Shown here: positions 18,905 through 26,518 of the stretch, one piece after another
Numbering within the stretch: the stretch's first letter is position 1
Layout of the letters: each line of letters opens with the position of its first letter
Source of the DNA: Amycolatopsis sulphurea
GTDB lineage: Bacteria > Actinomycetota > Actinomycetes > Mycobacteriales > Pseudonocardiaceae
Reading direction: 5' to 3'
DNA length: 64,000 bases
Assembly (NCBI RefSeq): GCF_002564045.1
Contig: NZ_PDJK01000002.1
Location: forward strand, 558,001 to 622,000
Position numbers and translations under genes: made by a program
Notes under the pieces: generated by a model
The model's input: only the letters and a program-made list of their open reading frames with translations
What the model was told of the DNA's origin: nothing
Databases searched by the model: none

Positions 18905-19090
18905 CTCCCCCTCTGTCACGGGCACCTGAGAGTTTCACCGCGCTGGCACGGCTTTCACCTTGGGTGAGGCGCGGGTGCGCCTTCTTTCCAGAGTGGCCTC
19001 GCCGAAAGCGGTAGTGGGTACCTGAGAGATTCCGGGGAGTTTGCTCCTTCGGTGCCCCGTTCGGCAGCACTGCTGCCCGGGGGCTCTCCC
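18905..19090 (-). promoter_or_regulatory. Tandem glycine riboswitch
   Basis: On the minus strand two glycine-aptamer cores follow each other. The first runs from GGGAGAGCCC through CCGAAGGAGCAA and GGAATCTCTCAGGTACCC. The linker contains CGAGGCCACTCTGG. The second runs through GGTGAAAGCC and GGTGAAACTCTCAGGTGCCC to CAGAGGGGG. These are the hallmarks of the cooperative gcvT-type riboswitch, which turns expression on when glycine is plentiful. It ends about 45 bases before the gcvP start, so control may act on translation initiation or on a downstream hairpin. Confidence 0.95.
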
Positions 19091-19261
19091 GCTCCGGCTC
19101 GAACGGCCCGATATTGCGTTGTCCGGTCACTCTAGCTGCTGCTTCACAGGGCAGTCCAGCTCATCCGGGCTACGCCACACTCGCCCCACGAGGGGAACGT
19201 TCTGCGAAGCGGAGGTGTTCGAGATGCGCGACCACCTCGTGGTGTGCGCCAGACCTGTCTC

Positions 19262-19371
19262 GAGTCCGTGAAGGCCCCTTCACGGACCTCCGCGGTCGGC
19301 GCAGGGCACCTCACACCGACTTTGCCGACACCCTGGATCCGAAGGCTGTGAAGGGGCCCTTCACAGCCTTC
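19262..19371. repeat. Composite palindromic repeat element, copy 2 (inverted relative to copies at 8 kb and 63 kb)
   Basis: Palindromes at 19268-19283 and 19341-19371 flank a spacer. On the minus strand that spacer reads GGATCCAGGGTGTCGGCAAA followed by GTCGGTGTGAGG and CCGCGGAGGTCC. This is the spacer found at 8.0 and 63.35 kb. The element fills the gap between the SDR gene's 3' end and the riboswitch promoter region. Confidence 0.8.
19341..19371 (-). terminator. Hairpin terminator of the amine-utilisation operon (part of the composite repeat)
   Basis: The 31 bases form a perfect palindrome with 15-bp arms (GAAGGCTGTGAAGGG and its complement) and a single central base. It starts right at the 3' end of the SDR gene and precedes the riboswitch promoter. 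No T-run follows, so it would be an actinobacterial-type terminator or a boundary element. Confidence 0.5.
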
Positions 19372-19375
19372 GGGA

Positions 19376-20143
19376 TCACAGCGGGGTGACGTACGCCCCG
19401 CTGATGCCTCCGTCCACGAGGAACTGCGAAGCAGTGATGAAGCTCGCGTCGTCACTGGCCAGGAACGCCACCGCGGCCGCGATCTCCTCAGGCTCCGCGA
19501 ACCGCCCGAGCGGCACGTGCACCAGCCGCCGCGCCGCGCGTTCCGGGTCCTTCGCGAAGAGCTCCTTGAGCAGCGGCGTGTTCACCGGCCCCGGACACAG
19601 CGCGTTGACCCGAATGTTCTCCCGCGCGAACTGCACCCCCAGCTCACGCGTCATCGCGAGCACACCGCCCTTCGACGCGGTGTAGGAGATCTGCGACGTC
19701 GCCGCACCCATCACCGCGACGAACGAAGCGGTGTTCACGATCGAGCCCTTGCCCTGACGCTGCATGTGCGGCAGCGCCGCCTTACAGCACAGGTACACCG
19801 AGGTGAGATTGACGCGCTGCACCTTCTCCCACGCGTCGATGCCGGTGGTGAGGATGGAGTCGTCCTCGGGCGGCGAGATGCCCGCGTTGTTGAACGCCAC
19901 GTCGACCGAGCCGAACTCGTCCACGGTGGCCTGGAACAGCGCGTCGACCTGTTCGGCGTCGGTCACGTCGGTGGCCACGAACCGGCCGCCCACCTCGTCG
20001 GCCGCGGCCTTGCCCGGCTCCGCGGCGAGGTCGGCGATCACCACCTTCGCCCCTTCACTCGCCAGCCGCCGGGCGGTGGCCAGGCCGATTCCGCTCGCCC
20101 CGCCGGTGATCACCACGACGCGGTTCTCGAAACGCTGCACCAT
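19376..20143 (-). CDS. SDR-family NAD(P)-dependent oxidoreductase
   Basis: The 255-residue protein is a classical short-chain dehydrogenase: TGGASGIG at residues 13-20 for cofactor binding, NNAG in the middle, and the catalytic YTASK. The Asp in VVIADLA after the second strand favours NAD(H). It closes the glutamine-synthetase-like/aldehyde dehydrogenase operon, 31 bp after the dehydrogenase gene. A role in oxidising a gamma-glutamylated amino-alcohol or a related alcohol is an inference from context. The ATG at 20141-20143 has AAAGGG upstream. Confidence 0.9.
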   Translation of the reverse strand: MVQRFENRVVVITGGASGIGLATARRLASEGAKVVIADLAAEPGKAAADEVGGRFVATDVTDAEQVDALFQATVDEFGSVDVAFNNAGISPPEDDSILTTGIDAWEKVQRVNLTSVYLCCKAALPHMQRQGKGSIVNTASFVAVMGAATSQISYTASKGGVLAMTRELGVQFARENIRVNALCPGPVNTPLLKELFAKDPERAARRLVHVPLGRFAEPEEIAAAVAFLASDDASFITASQFLVDGGISGAYVTPL

Positions 20144-20174
20144 CGGGTCATGCCCTTTCCGACTCAGGAGGTAC

Positions 20175-21572
20175 TCAGGAAGTGCTCAGGAAAACGTTCT
20201 TGGTCTCGGTGAACGCCGCTGCGGCGTCCGGCCCCAGCTCACGACCCAGCCCGGACTGCTTGAAGCCACCGAACGGGGTCCAGTAGCGCACCGAGGAGTG
20301 CGAGTTGACCGACAGGTTGCCCGCCTCCACTCCGCGCGCCACGCGGAATGCGCGCCCGACGTCGCGGGTCCAGATCGAGCCGGACAGACCGTACTCCGTG
20401 TCGTTGGCCATGCGCACCGCTTCGTCCTCGTCGCCAAACCGCAGCACCGCGACGACCGGCCCGAAGATCTCATCGCGCGCGAGAGGGTCGGACAGCCCTG
20501 AAGGCGTCACGACGGTGGGCGCGAACCAGTAGCCCGGCCCCTCGGGCGCGCTGCCGCGGAACGCCACCGGCGCACTGTCGCCGACGTACGAGGACACCTT
20601 CGCGTGGTGCGCCGCGGAGATCAACGGCCCCATCTCAGTCGCCTCGGCGCCCGGATCGCCCACCACGACGCCGCGTACGGCGGGCTCGAGAAGCTCCATG
20701 AACCGGTCGTACACACTGTTCTGTACAAGGATCAGCGAACGCGCGCAGCAATCCTGTCCGGCGTTGTCGAATACCCCGTACGGAGCAGTCGCCGCAGCCT
20801 TCTCCAGATCCGCGTCGTCGAACACGACGTTGGCGTTCTTGCCACCCAGCTCCAGCGTTACCCGCTTCACCTGCGCCGCGCAGCCCGCCATGATCTGCTT
20901 GCCGACCTCGGTGGACCCGGTGAACACCACCTTCCGCACCACCGGATTCGTCACGAATCGCTGCCCCACCACGGATCCCTTGCCCGGCAGCACCTGGAAG
21001 ACGTCGTCCGGGATACCCGCTTCCCGCGCCAGCTCGGCCAGCCGCATCGCGGTCAGCGGGGTCAGCTCGGCGGGCTTGAGCACCACTGTGTTGCCCGCCG
21101 CCAGCGCCGGCGCGAACCCCCACCCCGCGATCGGCATCGGGAAGTTCCACGGCACGATCACGCCGACCACCCCGAGCGGCTCGTGGAAGGTCACGTTCAC
21201 CCCGCCGGGCACCGGGATCTGCTGTCCCAGCAACCGTTCCGGCGCCCCGGCGTAGTACTCCAGCACGTCCCGGACATTGCCGGCCTCCCAGCGGGCGTTG
21301 CCGATGGTGTGCCCGGAGTTCAGCACCTCCAGCCGCGCCAGATTCTCCCGATCGGCGTCCACCGCCGCCGCGAACCGCCGCAACAGCCGCGCCCGGTCCC
21401 CCGGAGCCACCGCCCGCCACGCCGGAAACGCGGCCCGCGCACGACCGATCGCCGCATCCGTCTCCTCGGCACTGGTGAGCGCAACCTGCCGCACGACCTC
21501 CTCGGTGGCCGGGTTGCGCACCTCACAAACCGCATTCCCACCCGCAGAAACGACCTCAGCTGCTGCCATCAT
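20175..21572 (-). CDS. Aldehyde dehydrogenase family protein
   Basis: The 465-residue NAD(P)-dependent enzyme oxidises an aldehyde to the acid. The general-base glutamate is in VTLELGGKNANVVF and the catalytic cysteine in NAGQDCCARS. FTGSTEVGK and the C-terminal PFGGFKQSGLGRE are typical. Two adjacent ATGs occur at 21570-21572 and 21567-21569 after GGGAAGG. The first is directly adjacent to the stop of the repeat-peptide ORF. In a gamma-glutamylation pathway it would convert gamma-glutamyl-aldehyde to the carboxylate before hydrolysis. Confidence 0.94.
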   Translation of the reverse strand: MMAAAEVVSAGGNAVCEVRNPATEEVVRQVALTSAEETDAAIGRARAAFPAWRAVAPGDRARLLRRFAAAVDADRENLARLEVLNSGHTIGNARWEAGNVRDVLEYYAGAPERLLGQQIPVPGGVNVTFHEPLGVVGVIVPWNFPMPIAGWGFAPALAAGNTVVLKPAELTPLTAMRLAELAREAGIPDDVFQVLPGKGSVVGQRFVTNPVVRKVVFTGSTEVGKQIMAGCAAQVKRVTLELGGKNANVVFDDADLEKAAATAPYGVFDNAGQDCCARSLILVQNSVYDRFMELLEPAVRGVVVGDPGAEATEMGPLISAAHHAKVSSYVGDSAPVAFRGSAPEGPGYWFAPTVVTPSGLSDPLARDEIFGPVVAVLRFGDEDEAVRMANDTEYGLSGSIWTRDVGRAFRVARGVEAGNLSVNSHSSVRYWTPFGGFKQSGLGRELGPDAAAAFTETKNVFLSTS

Positions 21573-21782
21573 TCACCTTCCCGAACCAGATGCCGGAACC
21601 ATCTGTTCCGGTGTGCACGATGCGCCGGTCATCTGTTCTCGCACGCGGGATGCGACGATCATCTGTTCTCGTACACACGATGCCGCAACTATCCGGTCCG
21701 ATAAGCACGATGCCCGAACCGTCTGTTCGGGCAAGCAGGATGCTGCCGTCATCTGCCCTGGCACCCAGGATGGGGCCGTCAT
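21573..21782 (-). CDS. Decapeptide-repeat microprotein ORF (unknown function)
   Basis: The 69-residue frame consists of seven 10-residue units, for example MTAASCLPEQ, IVAASCVREQ and MTGASCTPEQ, with the core A-S-C and a terminal E/D-Q. The first and last units are divergent. Its ATG overlaps the hydrolase stop by 4 bp (ATGA) and its stop directly abuts the aldehyde dehydrogenase ATG, so it fits the operon as a coupled cistron. Serine codons vary at the third base while the amino acid is kept, which weakly favours coding. No signal peptide or known domain is visible. It could instead be a non-coding 30-bp tandem repeat that happens to stay open. Confidence 0.45.
   Translation of the reverse strand: MTAPSWVPGQMTAASCLPEQTVRASCLSDRIVAASCVREQMIVASRVREQMTGASCTPEQMVPASGSGR
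21576..21782. repeat. 30-bp tandem repeat array, about seven degenerate units
   Basis: At DNA level the units share GCATCNTGC (minus strand) and end in GAACAG at 30-bp spacing. The unit length is a multiple of three, so copy-number changes would keep the reading frame and the coupling to the next gene. Confidence 0.8.
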
Positions 21783-22492
21783 CTACCCTCCCCCGCGGCG
21801 TTCACCAGTGCGGCGAACAGCCGTACGTCAGCGATGTCCTGTTCCGGATGCCACTGCACGCCAAGGACAAAGCCGCCGGGCAGCTCGGCCGCCTCGACGA
21901 CGCCGTCCGCTGTGTGCCCGGCAGCGACCAACCCGTCGCCGAGCCGGTCGATGCCCTGATGGTGGTAACACCGCACTTTCGCCTCAGCGCCGAGAATCGC
22001 GGCAACCCGTGTACCGGCTTTCAGGGCCACGGTGTTCGTGCCGAAGGTCGCTCGCGCGGGTTGGTGCGCTGCGCTGCCAAGAGACTCCGGAAGATGCTGC
22101 GACAACGTGCCACCCAACGCGACATTGATCACCTGCAGCCCCCGGCACACACCCAGCACGGGCTTCCCCAACGCACGGGCCGCAGCGAACAATCCAGCCT
22201 CAAAGGCGTCGCGCTCGGGACGGATGTACGTCGACTGATGCGGCTGCTGCCCATAGCGGCCCGGGTCGACGTCTGCACCACCGGTAAGCACAAGACCGTC
22301 GACACGTGCGACAAGCTGCTCGTACGCACTGGACACCGGCGGCAGCAACACCGGGATGCCACCAGCAGCCACAACGCACTCGGCGTAAACGCGATGCAGC
22401 AAGGTGGCTTCGGTATCCCAGACGGCGAACTTCGCGGGCTCCGAGTAAGTCGTAAGACCGATGACAGGCGCCTCAGAGGCGTTCAAAACCAC
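21779..22492 (-). CDS. Gamma-glutamyl-gamma-aminobutyrate hydrolase-like class I glutamine amidotransferase (PuuD type)
   Basis: The 237-residue Peptidase_C26 protein hydrolyses the isopeptide bond of gamma-glutamyl amides. The nucleophile is Cys116 in GVCRGLQ; the catalytic His/Glu pair lies in WHPEQ near residue 214. VLTGGADVDPGRYG and YHHQGIDRLG are family signatures. The GTG at 22490-22492 overlaps the synthetase gene by 20 bp; a TTG at 22484-22486 is an alternative. In PuuD-type pathways it releases the carboxylated amine and recycles glutamate. Confidence 0.93.
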   Translation of the reverse strand: MVLNASEAPVIGLTTYSEPAKFAVWDTEATLLHRVYAECVVAAGGIPVLLPPVSSAYEQLVARVDGLVLTGGADVDPGRYGQQPHQSTYIRPERDAFEAGLFAAARALGKPVLGVCRGLQVINVALGGTLSQHLPESLGSAAHQPARATFGTNTVALKAGTRVAAILGAEAKVRCYHHQGIDRLGDGLVAAGHTADGVVEAAELPGGFVLGVQWHPEQDIADVRLFAALVNAAGEGR

Positions 22493-23840
22493 GGATGCGC
22501 TCCCAGTCCGTCACGGCGCTCTCGAAAGCTTCCAACTCCACGCGCGTGGCGTTGAGGTAATGGTCGACCACTTCGTCACCGAAGGCGTCCCGCGCGATAC
22601 GGCTCCCGTCGAGTGCGACAGCGGCCTCCGAAAGCGTTGTCGGCACAACGGGGTTCCCAGACGTGTACGCGTTGCCGGTGAACTCGGGCTCCAGCTGAAG
22701 TTCGTTCTCGATCCCGTGAAGCCCCGCTGCAACGAGCGCGGCGACGGCGAGGTACGGGTTCACGTCCCCGCCCGGCACACGGTTCTCCACGCGCAACGAC
22801 TCGCCGTGCCCGACGACGCGAAGCGCGCAAGTGCGATTGTCCCTACCCCACGCAATCGCCGTCGGCGCGAAGCTCCCGCGTACGAAGCGCTTGTAGGAGT
22901 TGATGTTCGGCGCGAAGAAGTAAGTCAGCTCACGCAACGCGGCCAGCTGTCCGGCGAGAAAGTGCTCCATCAACGACGAGAAGCCGTACGCACCGTCTCC
23001 GGACAGCACCGCTTCACCGGACTCCGAGCGAAGACTGAGGTGGATGTGGCAGGAGTTGCCCTCGCGCTCGTTGTACTTCGCCATGAAGGTGAGGCTCTTG
23101 CCCTCCTGCGCGGCGATCTCCTTCGCACCGTTCTTGTAGACACTGTGGTTGTCGCACGTCGCCAGCGCCTCGGTGTAGCGAAACGCGATCTCCTGCTGAC
23201 CCGGGTTGCACTCGCCTTTGGCCGACTCGGGGTACAGGCCGGCGCCGGCCATGTCGTTGCGGATGCGACGTAGCAGCGGCTCGATGCGCGCAGTACCCAG
23301 CATCGAGTAGTCCACGTTGTACTGGTTGGCCGGCTTCAGGCCGTGATAGCGCTTGTCCCAGGCGCTCTCGTACGAGTCGTCGAAGACGATGAACTCCAGC
23401 TCCGTACCCGCGTACGCGACCAGACCACGCTCCGCGAGCCGGTCGAGCTGACGACGCAGGACCTGCCGCGGCGACACCGACACGGGCCCGCCCTGAACCC
23501 GCTCGACGTCTGCAAGTACCAGTGCGGTGCCCTCATGCCATGGGATCTCGCGCAGCGTGCTGAAGTCCGGACGCAGCACGAAGTCACCGTAGCCACGCTC
23601 CCAGGAGGAGATCTCGTAGCCGTCCACCGTGTTCATGTCGACGTCGACGGCCAGCAGGTAATTGCACGCTTCGGTGGCGTGGTCGACGACCTCGGCGAGG
23701 AAGTACTCGGCCGAACAGCGCTTGCCCTGAAGCCGGCCCTGCATGTCGGTGATCGCGACAAGCACCGTGTCGATCGTGCCCGCAGCCACCCGGTCCCGGA
23801 GCGCGTCCAGCGTGAGCAACCCTCGCCTGCCTGCCATCAC
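22473..23840 (-). CDS. Glutamine synthetase-like gamma-glutamyl-amine ligase
   Basis: The 455-residue protein has the GS beta-grasp and catalytic domains. Metal and ATP elements include GTELEFIVFD, SAKGECNPGQQEI, GNSCHIHLS and RVENRVPGGDVNPYLA. It resembles GlnA-like proteins such as PuuA or Streptomyces GlnA3/GlnA4, which glutamylate polyamines or ethanolamine. The hydrolase, aldehyde dehydrogenase and SDR downstream support amine catabolism over ammonia assimilation. The GTG at 23838-23840 is followed directly by an ATG; either may be used. A sigma70-type promoter lies about 40 bp upstream. Confidence 0.92.
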   Translation of the reverse strand: MMAGRRGLLTLDALRDRVAAGTIDTVLVAITDMQGRLQGKRCSAEYFLAEVVDHATEACNYLLAVDVDMNTVDGYEISSWERGYGDFVLRPDFSTLREIPWHEGTALVLADVERVQGGPVSVSPRQVLRRQLDRLAERGLVAYAGTELEFIVFDDSYESAWDKRYHGLKPANQYNVDYSMLGTARIEPLLRRIRNDMAGAGLYPESAKGECNPGQQEIAFRYTEALATCDNHSVYKNGAKEIAAQEGKSLTFMAKYNEREGNSCHIHLSLRSESGEAVLSGDGAYGFSSLMEHFLAGQLAALRELTYFFAPNINSYKRFVRGSFAPTAIAWGRDNRTCALRVVGHGESLRVENRVPGGDVNPYLAVAALVAAGLHGIENELQLEPEFTGNAYTSGNPVVPTTLSEAAVALDGSRIARDAFGDEVVDHYLNATRVELEAFESAVTDWERIRGFERL

Positions 23841-23847
23841 ACCGTCC

Positions 23848-23871
23848 CAAAGGTTCGGATGGGATCCTTTG
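23848..23871. promoter_or_regulatory. Candidate operator overlapping the transcription start of the amine-utilisation operon
   Basis: CAAAGG and CCTTTG form a perfect 6-bp inverted repeat separated by 12 bases. It lies between the predicted transcription start and the synthetase start codon, where a repressor would block elongation. The binding protein is unknown. Confidence 0.4.
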
Positions 23872-23878
23872 CGGGTTC

Positions 23879-23907
23879 TTCCTACCGGCCGGTGCGCCTG
23901 TGGTCAA
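23879..23907 (-). promoter_or_regulatory. Sigma70-type promoter of the amine-utilisation operon
   Basis: On the minus strand TTGACC (23902-23907) and TAGGAA (23879-23884) are separated by exactly 17 bases. Transcription would begin near 23872, giving a leader of about 30 bases before the synthetase start. Confidence 0.6.
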
Positions 23908-23997
23908 TCCGGGCAAAGGTATGTTCTAGACCCATTCACGGGTGCCTGCTCTGTCCGGGATGCCCGGCTGAGAAAAATCTGTGAATCGGCCCGTTCC

Positions 23998-24024
23998 GGG
24001 ACCAAACCGGCCGTCTCGTACGTT
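23998..24024 (+). promoter_or_regulatory. Possible ECF/SigR-like promoter of the stress-protein gene
   Basis: GGGAC at 23998-24002 and CGTT at 24021-24024 are 18 bases apart, resembling GGGAAT-N18-GTT promoters of SigR/SigH-type factors. It lies about 25 bp before the stress-protein ATG. The match is short and could be chance. Confidence 0.35.
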
Positions 24025-24049
24025 GGACCCGGCAAGAGAGGTGAGAGGG

Positions 24050-24571
24050 ATGACAGAAGCATTCACACAGACCACGTTCAGCCAGCAGCCCGCGCGGCCG
24101 CAGTTCCCCACGCTGCCCACCGGGTGGCCGATCGGGTCCTACGAGTCCTACGAGCAGGCACAGCAGGCGGTCGACCACCTCGCCGGCGCCGATTTCCCGG
24201 TCACCGACGTGACCATCGTCGGCATCCAGCCGATGCTGGTGGAACGCATCGCCGGCCGGATGAGCTGGGGCAAGATGCTCGGCAGCGCGGCCGTGTCCGG
24301 TGCGGTGTTCGGCCTGTTCCTCGGGCTGGTGCTGAGCATGCTCAACCCGGGTGCCGGGCTGGTGCCGATCGTGCTCGGCCTCGTCGCGGGCATCGCGTTC
24401 AACCTGCTGTTCGGCGCGCTGGGCTACGCGGCCAACCGCAACAAGCGCGGCTTCGTCTCGCAAAGCCAGCTGGTCGCCCAGCGCTATGACGTGCTCTCCC
24501 AGCCCCGCAACGCCGAACGCGGCCGCCAGCTGCTGGCCGACCTCGCCGCCCGCTCGGCCTTCACGCACTGA
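24050..24571 (+). CDS. General stress protein 17M-like membrane protein
   Basis: The 173-residue protein starts with an N-terminal YflT-type (general stress protein 17M) domain: WPIGSYESYEQAQQAVDHLAGADFPVTDVTIVG. Two hydrophobic, glycine-rich segments (about residues 75-120) follow, then a polar C-terminal tail. I choose the ATG at 24050 after GAGAGGTGAGAGGG; the frame from 23981 has no such site. It is divergent from the amine operon. A role in envelope or redox stress is inferred from the domain and the ECF-like promoter. Confidence 0.85.
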   Translation: MTEAFTQTTFSQQPARPQFPTLPTGWPIGSYESYEQAQQAVDHLAGADFPVTDVTIVGIQPMLVERIAGRMSWGKMLGSAAVSGAVFGLFLGLVLSMLNPGAGLVPIVLGLVAGIAFNLLFGALGYAANRNKRGFVSQSQLVAQRYDVLSQPRNAERGRQLLADLAARSAFTH

Positions 24572-24607
24572 GCCTTGACACCCGAGCCCTCACGCACCTG
24601 ACGAGCG

Positions 24608-24639
24608 CGCCGGGGTACCGCCACCTGCGGACCCCGGCG
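24608..24639 (+). terminator. Hairpin terminator after the stress-protein gene
   Basis: CGCCGGGGT and ACCCCGGCG form a perfect 9-bp stem with a 14-base loop, about 37 bp past the stop. There is no T-run. The remaining bases up to 24840 hold no feature I can support. Confidence 0.5.
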
Positions 24640-24840
24640 GCCATCACTCGCCCTCAGGCCGACCGCGCGTGCTCCGGCCTACCCATCCCCGGCCGATCCG
24701 CGGCACAAAGCTCTCCTCACCCCTGCTGGAGTCCGCGACCAGTGACCCGCCGGCTGACATTCCCCGGAACCGCCCGATCACCAGGTGAGCGAAGAACCGG
24801 GGAAGCAGCCCCGACGCTGCTCCCCCGGCCCCACGCGGCG

Positions 24841-26088
24841 CTACCTCATCGGCGGCGCAGGTTGGGTCGGCGGTGCCGGAGTGCTTGATGTCTCCGGGCC
24901 GCTGTGTGGCGGCGTGCTTGCCGGCGGCTTGGGGATCGCTGCCACGAACGGAACTCCGCTCTCCTCACGGCAGTAGGCCCTGGTGCTGTTGTAGCCGTTC
25001 ACGTTGCCGCGGCTGTCCTGTACACCTTCGACGATCTTCGGCCGTGGGAAGCGGTTGTCGGCGTCGCGCCGCATAGTGGTGCCGGTGTCCTGCTCGCAGC
25101 CGTACCGGGTGATCGTGAGCGGTCGGCCTTGGTCGTCGTACAAGTAGACGTCCTCAAGCGGCTTACCCGACGCGTCGAACGCGTACACGTTCCGCAGCTC
25201 TTCGTCGCCGAAGCGCAGCTGCTGGTTGCCGTAGTTGTCCGCCCCCGACGCGGCGTAGGACGTGGCGTCCGAGTAGTACGCGCCGTTGTTCGGGGAGATC
25301 CGGGAGACCGCCGCGCCGAAGCCGCCGACGATCCCGCCGACCACGAACGCCGAAACCGGCACCACGAACCACATCAACCGGCGGTCCTCCGGAGCGCGAG
25401 GGCCGGCCCACACGACCGCGGCCGCAGCCACCACCAGGAACGGCAACAGCGCGGCGGCGGTGGTGTGCCGCACCATGAGCAGCAGGCCGAACAGCACGAG
25501 CACCACCGCGCAGATCACCCACCACGCCGGTTTCAACGACCGGAGGTAGCCGGCCGCACGTTCCCCGCTGCCTTCCCGCCACTTCCGCAGCGCGTTCCGC
25601 AGGCCGGTCACCTCCGGCAGCTCCAGCACCGGCTGGATCCCGCGGCGCAGCAACGCCCACAGGCTCGCCACGAACACCGGCGCCAGCAGGAGCAGCCCGA
25701 GCAGCGCGTCCGGATCGATACGCACCGCCGCGGAGAAGGCCATCAGCGCCATCCCCGCCGTGACGAGCGCCATGCCCCACAAGGCGATCCGCGGCGCCAG
25801 CAACCCGGCGGGCGCCTTCTCCGGCACTGGAGTGGCCACCTCCGCATCCTTCGGCGCGGGCGGATATCCGCCCGCCACCCGCAGTTCAGCCGCGTAGCTC
25901 TCCGGCGTGCCGAGCCGCTCGACGAGCGCTTCGACCTGCGCTGACGCACCCAGCTCCACCTCTATCTCGGCCAGATGCGTCCGGACGTCCTCGAGGACCT
26001 CCTCGATCTCCGCCTCAGGCAGATCGCCGAGCGCGGTGCGGACCCTGGCCAGGTACACCCGCATGGCAGTGGGCTTTTCCGTACTCAT
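24841..26088 (-). CDS. HAAS-domain membrane protein
   Basis: The 415-residue protein begins with a HAAS (DUF1700-like) helical domain of about 75 residues (YLARVRTALGDLPEAEIEEVLEDVRTHLAE). Roughly six membrane helices follow between residues 95 and 270, then a hydrophilic extracytoplasmic region and a Pro/Thr/Ser-rich tail. HAAS proteins are typically encoded beside PadR repressors, as here. The outer domain contains two cysteines (YGCEQD, AYCREE) that could pair. The ATG at 26086-26088 overlaps the small upstream ORF by 4 bp. The sensed signal is unknown. Confidence 0.85.
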   Translation of the reverse strand: MSTEKPTAMRVYLARVRTALGDLPEAEIEEVLEDVRTHLAEIEVELGASAQVEALVERLGTPESYAAELRVAGGYPPAPKDAEVATPVPEKAPAGLLAPRIALWGMALVTAGMALMAFSAAVRIDPDALLGLLLLAPVFVASLWALLRRGIQPVLELPEVTGLRNALRKWREGSGERAAGYLRSLKPAWWVICAVVLVLFGLLLMVRHTTAAALLPFLVVAAAAVVWAGPRAPEDRRLMWFVVPVSAFVVGGIVGGFGAAVSRISPNNGAYYSDATSYAASGADNYGNQQLRFGDEELRNVYAFDASGKPLEDVYLYDDQGRPLTITRYGCEQDTGTTMRRDADNRFPRPKIVEGVQDSRGNVNGYNSTRAYCREESGVPFVAAIPKPPASTPPHSGPETSSTPAPPTQPAPPMR

Positions 26089-26198
26089 CCTGCGCCTCCC
26101 CGTGTCTTCCCCGCTTCACGACCGGCGTTGCCCGATGCCGCGCAGGGCTTCCCCACCCGATCGGCGACACGAGCGGACTGCCACGGCTGTGCGCTCAT
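26085..26198 (-). CDS. Small ORF coupled between padR and the HAAS gene
   Basis: A 37-codon frame begins with ATG at 26196-26198, overlapping the padR stop by 4 bp. It ends in TGA overlapping the HAAS-gene ATG by 4 bp. The peptide starts MSAQPWQSARVADRVG, is basic and glycine-rich, and has one cysteine. Having both junctions as ATGA overlaps is unlikely by chance. It may simply ferry ribosomes across the gap. No family is recognised, and it is below common annotation cut-offs. Confidence 0.4.
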   Translation of the reverse strand: MSAQPWQSARVADRVGKPCAASGNAGREAGKTRGGAG

Positions 26199-26518
26199 TT
26201 CGCCTCCTTGAGCAGGTTTTCCATTGCCGAAGCGAAGCTCCGCCACGTACTCACCGATTCGGTGAGCCGTCGCCGCCCCGGCTCGTTCAAGCTGTAGTAC
26301 TTGCGATGCGGGCCTTCTTCACTCGGCACGACGTACGACGTCAGCAGCCCCGCCTTGTACAGCCGCCGCAGGGTGCCGTACACGGATGCGTCGCCGACCT
26401 CCTCCAAGCCGGCGACACGAAGTCTTCGAAGCACGTCGTAGCCGTAGCCGTCGTCGTCCCGCAGCACCGCCAGCACAGCCAGGTCCAGCACTCCCTTGAG
26501 CAGCTGACTGATCTCCAC
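26195..26518 (-). CDS. PadR-family transcriptional regulator
   Basis: The 107-residue repressor has the PadR winged helix: LLKGVLDLAVLAVLRDDDGYGYDVLRRL, then ASVYGTLRRLYKAGLL and the wing GPHRKYYSLNEPG. A short C-terminal helix would mediate dimerisation. I use the GTG at 26516-26518, which has GGGAGG upstream. The frame to 26557 lacks one. It very likely represses its own operon with the HAAS membrane protein. Confidence 0.92.
   Translation of the reverse strand: MEISQLLKGVLDLAVLAVLRDDDGYGYDVLRRLRVAGLEEVGDASVYGTLRRLYKAGLLTSYVVPSEEGPHRKYYSLNEPGRRRLTESVSTWRSFASAMENLLKEAK

Noticed and set aside
18860..18925. GTG start giving a 965-residue GcvP
   Set aside because: The extension lies partly in the second glycine aptamer and encodes a non-conserved, Arg/Pro-rich peptide. 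AGGAG points to the ATC at 18857-18859 instead.
21576..21782. CRISPR-like 30-bp repeats
   Set aside because: Repeats are back to back with no spacers and preserve an open reading frame.
24785..24976. Plus-strand ORF of 63 residues
   Set aside because: It lies mostly opposite the HAAS-gene tail, is Gly-rich by composition and has no start signals.
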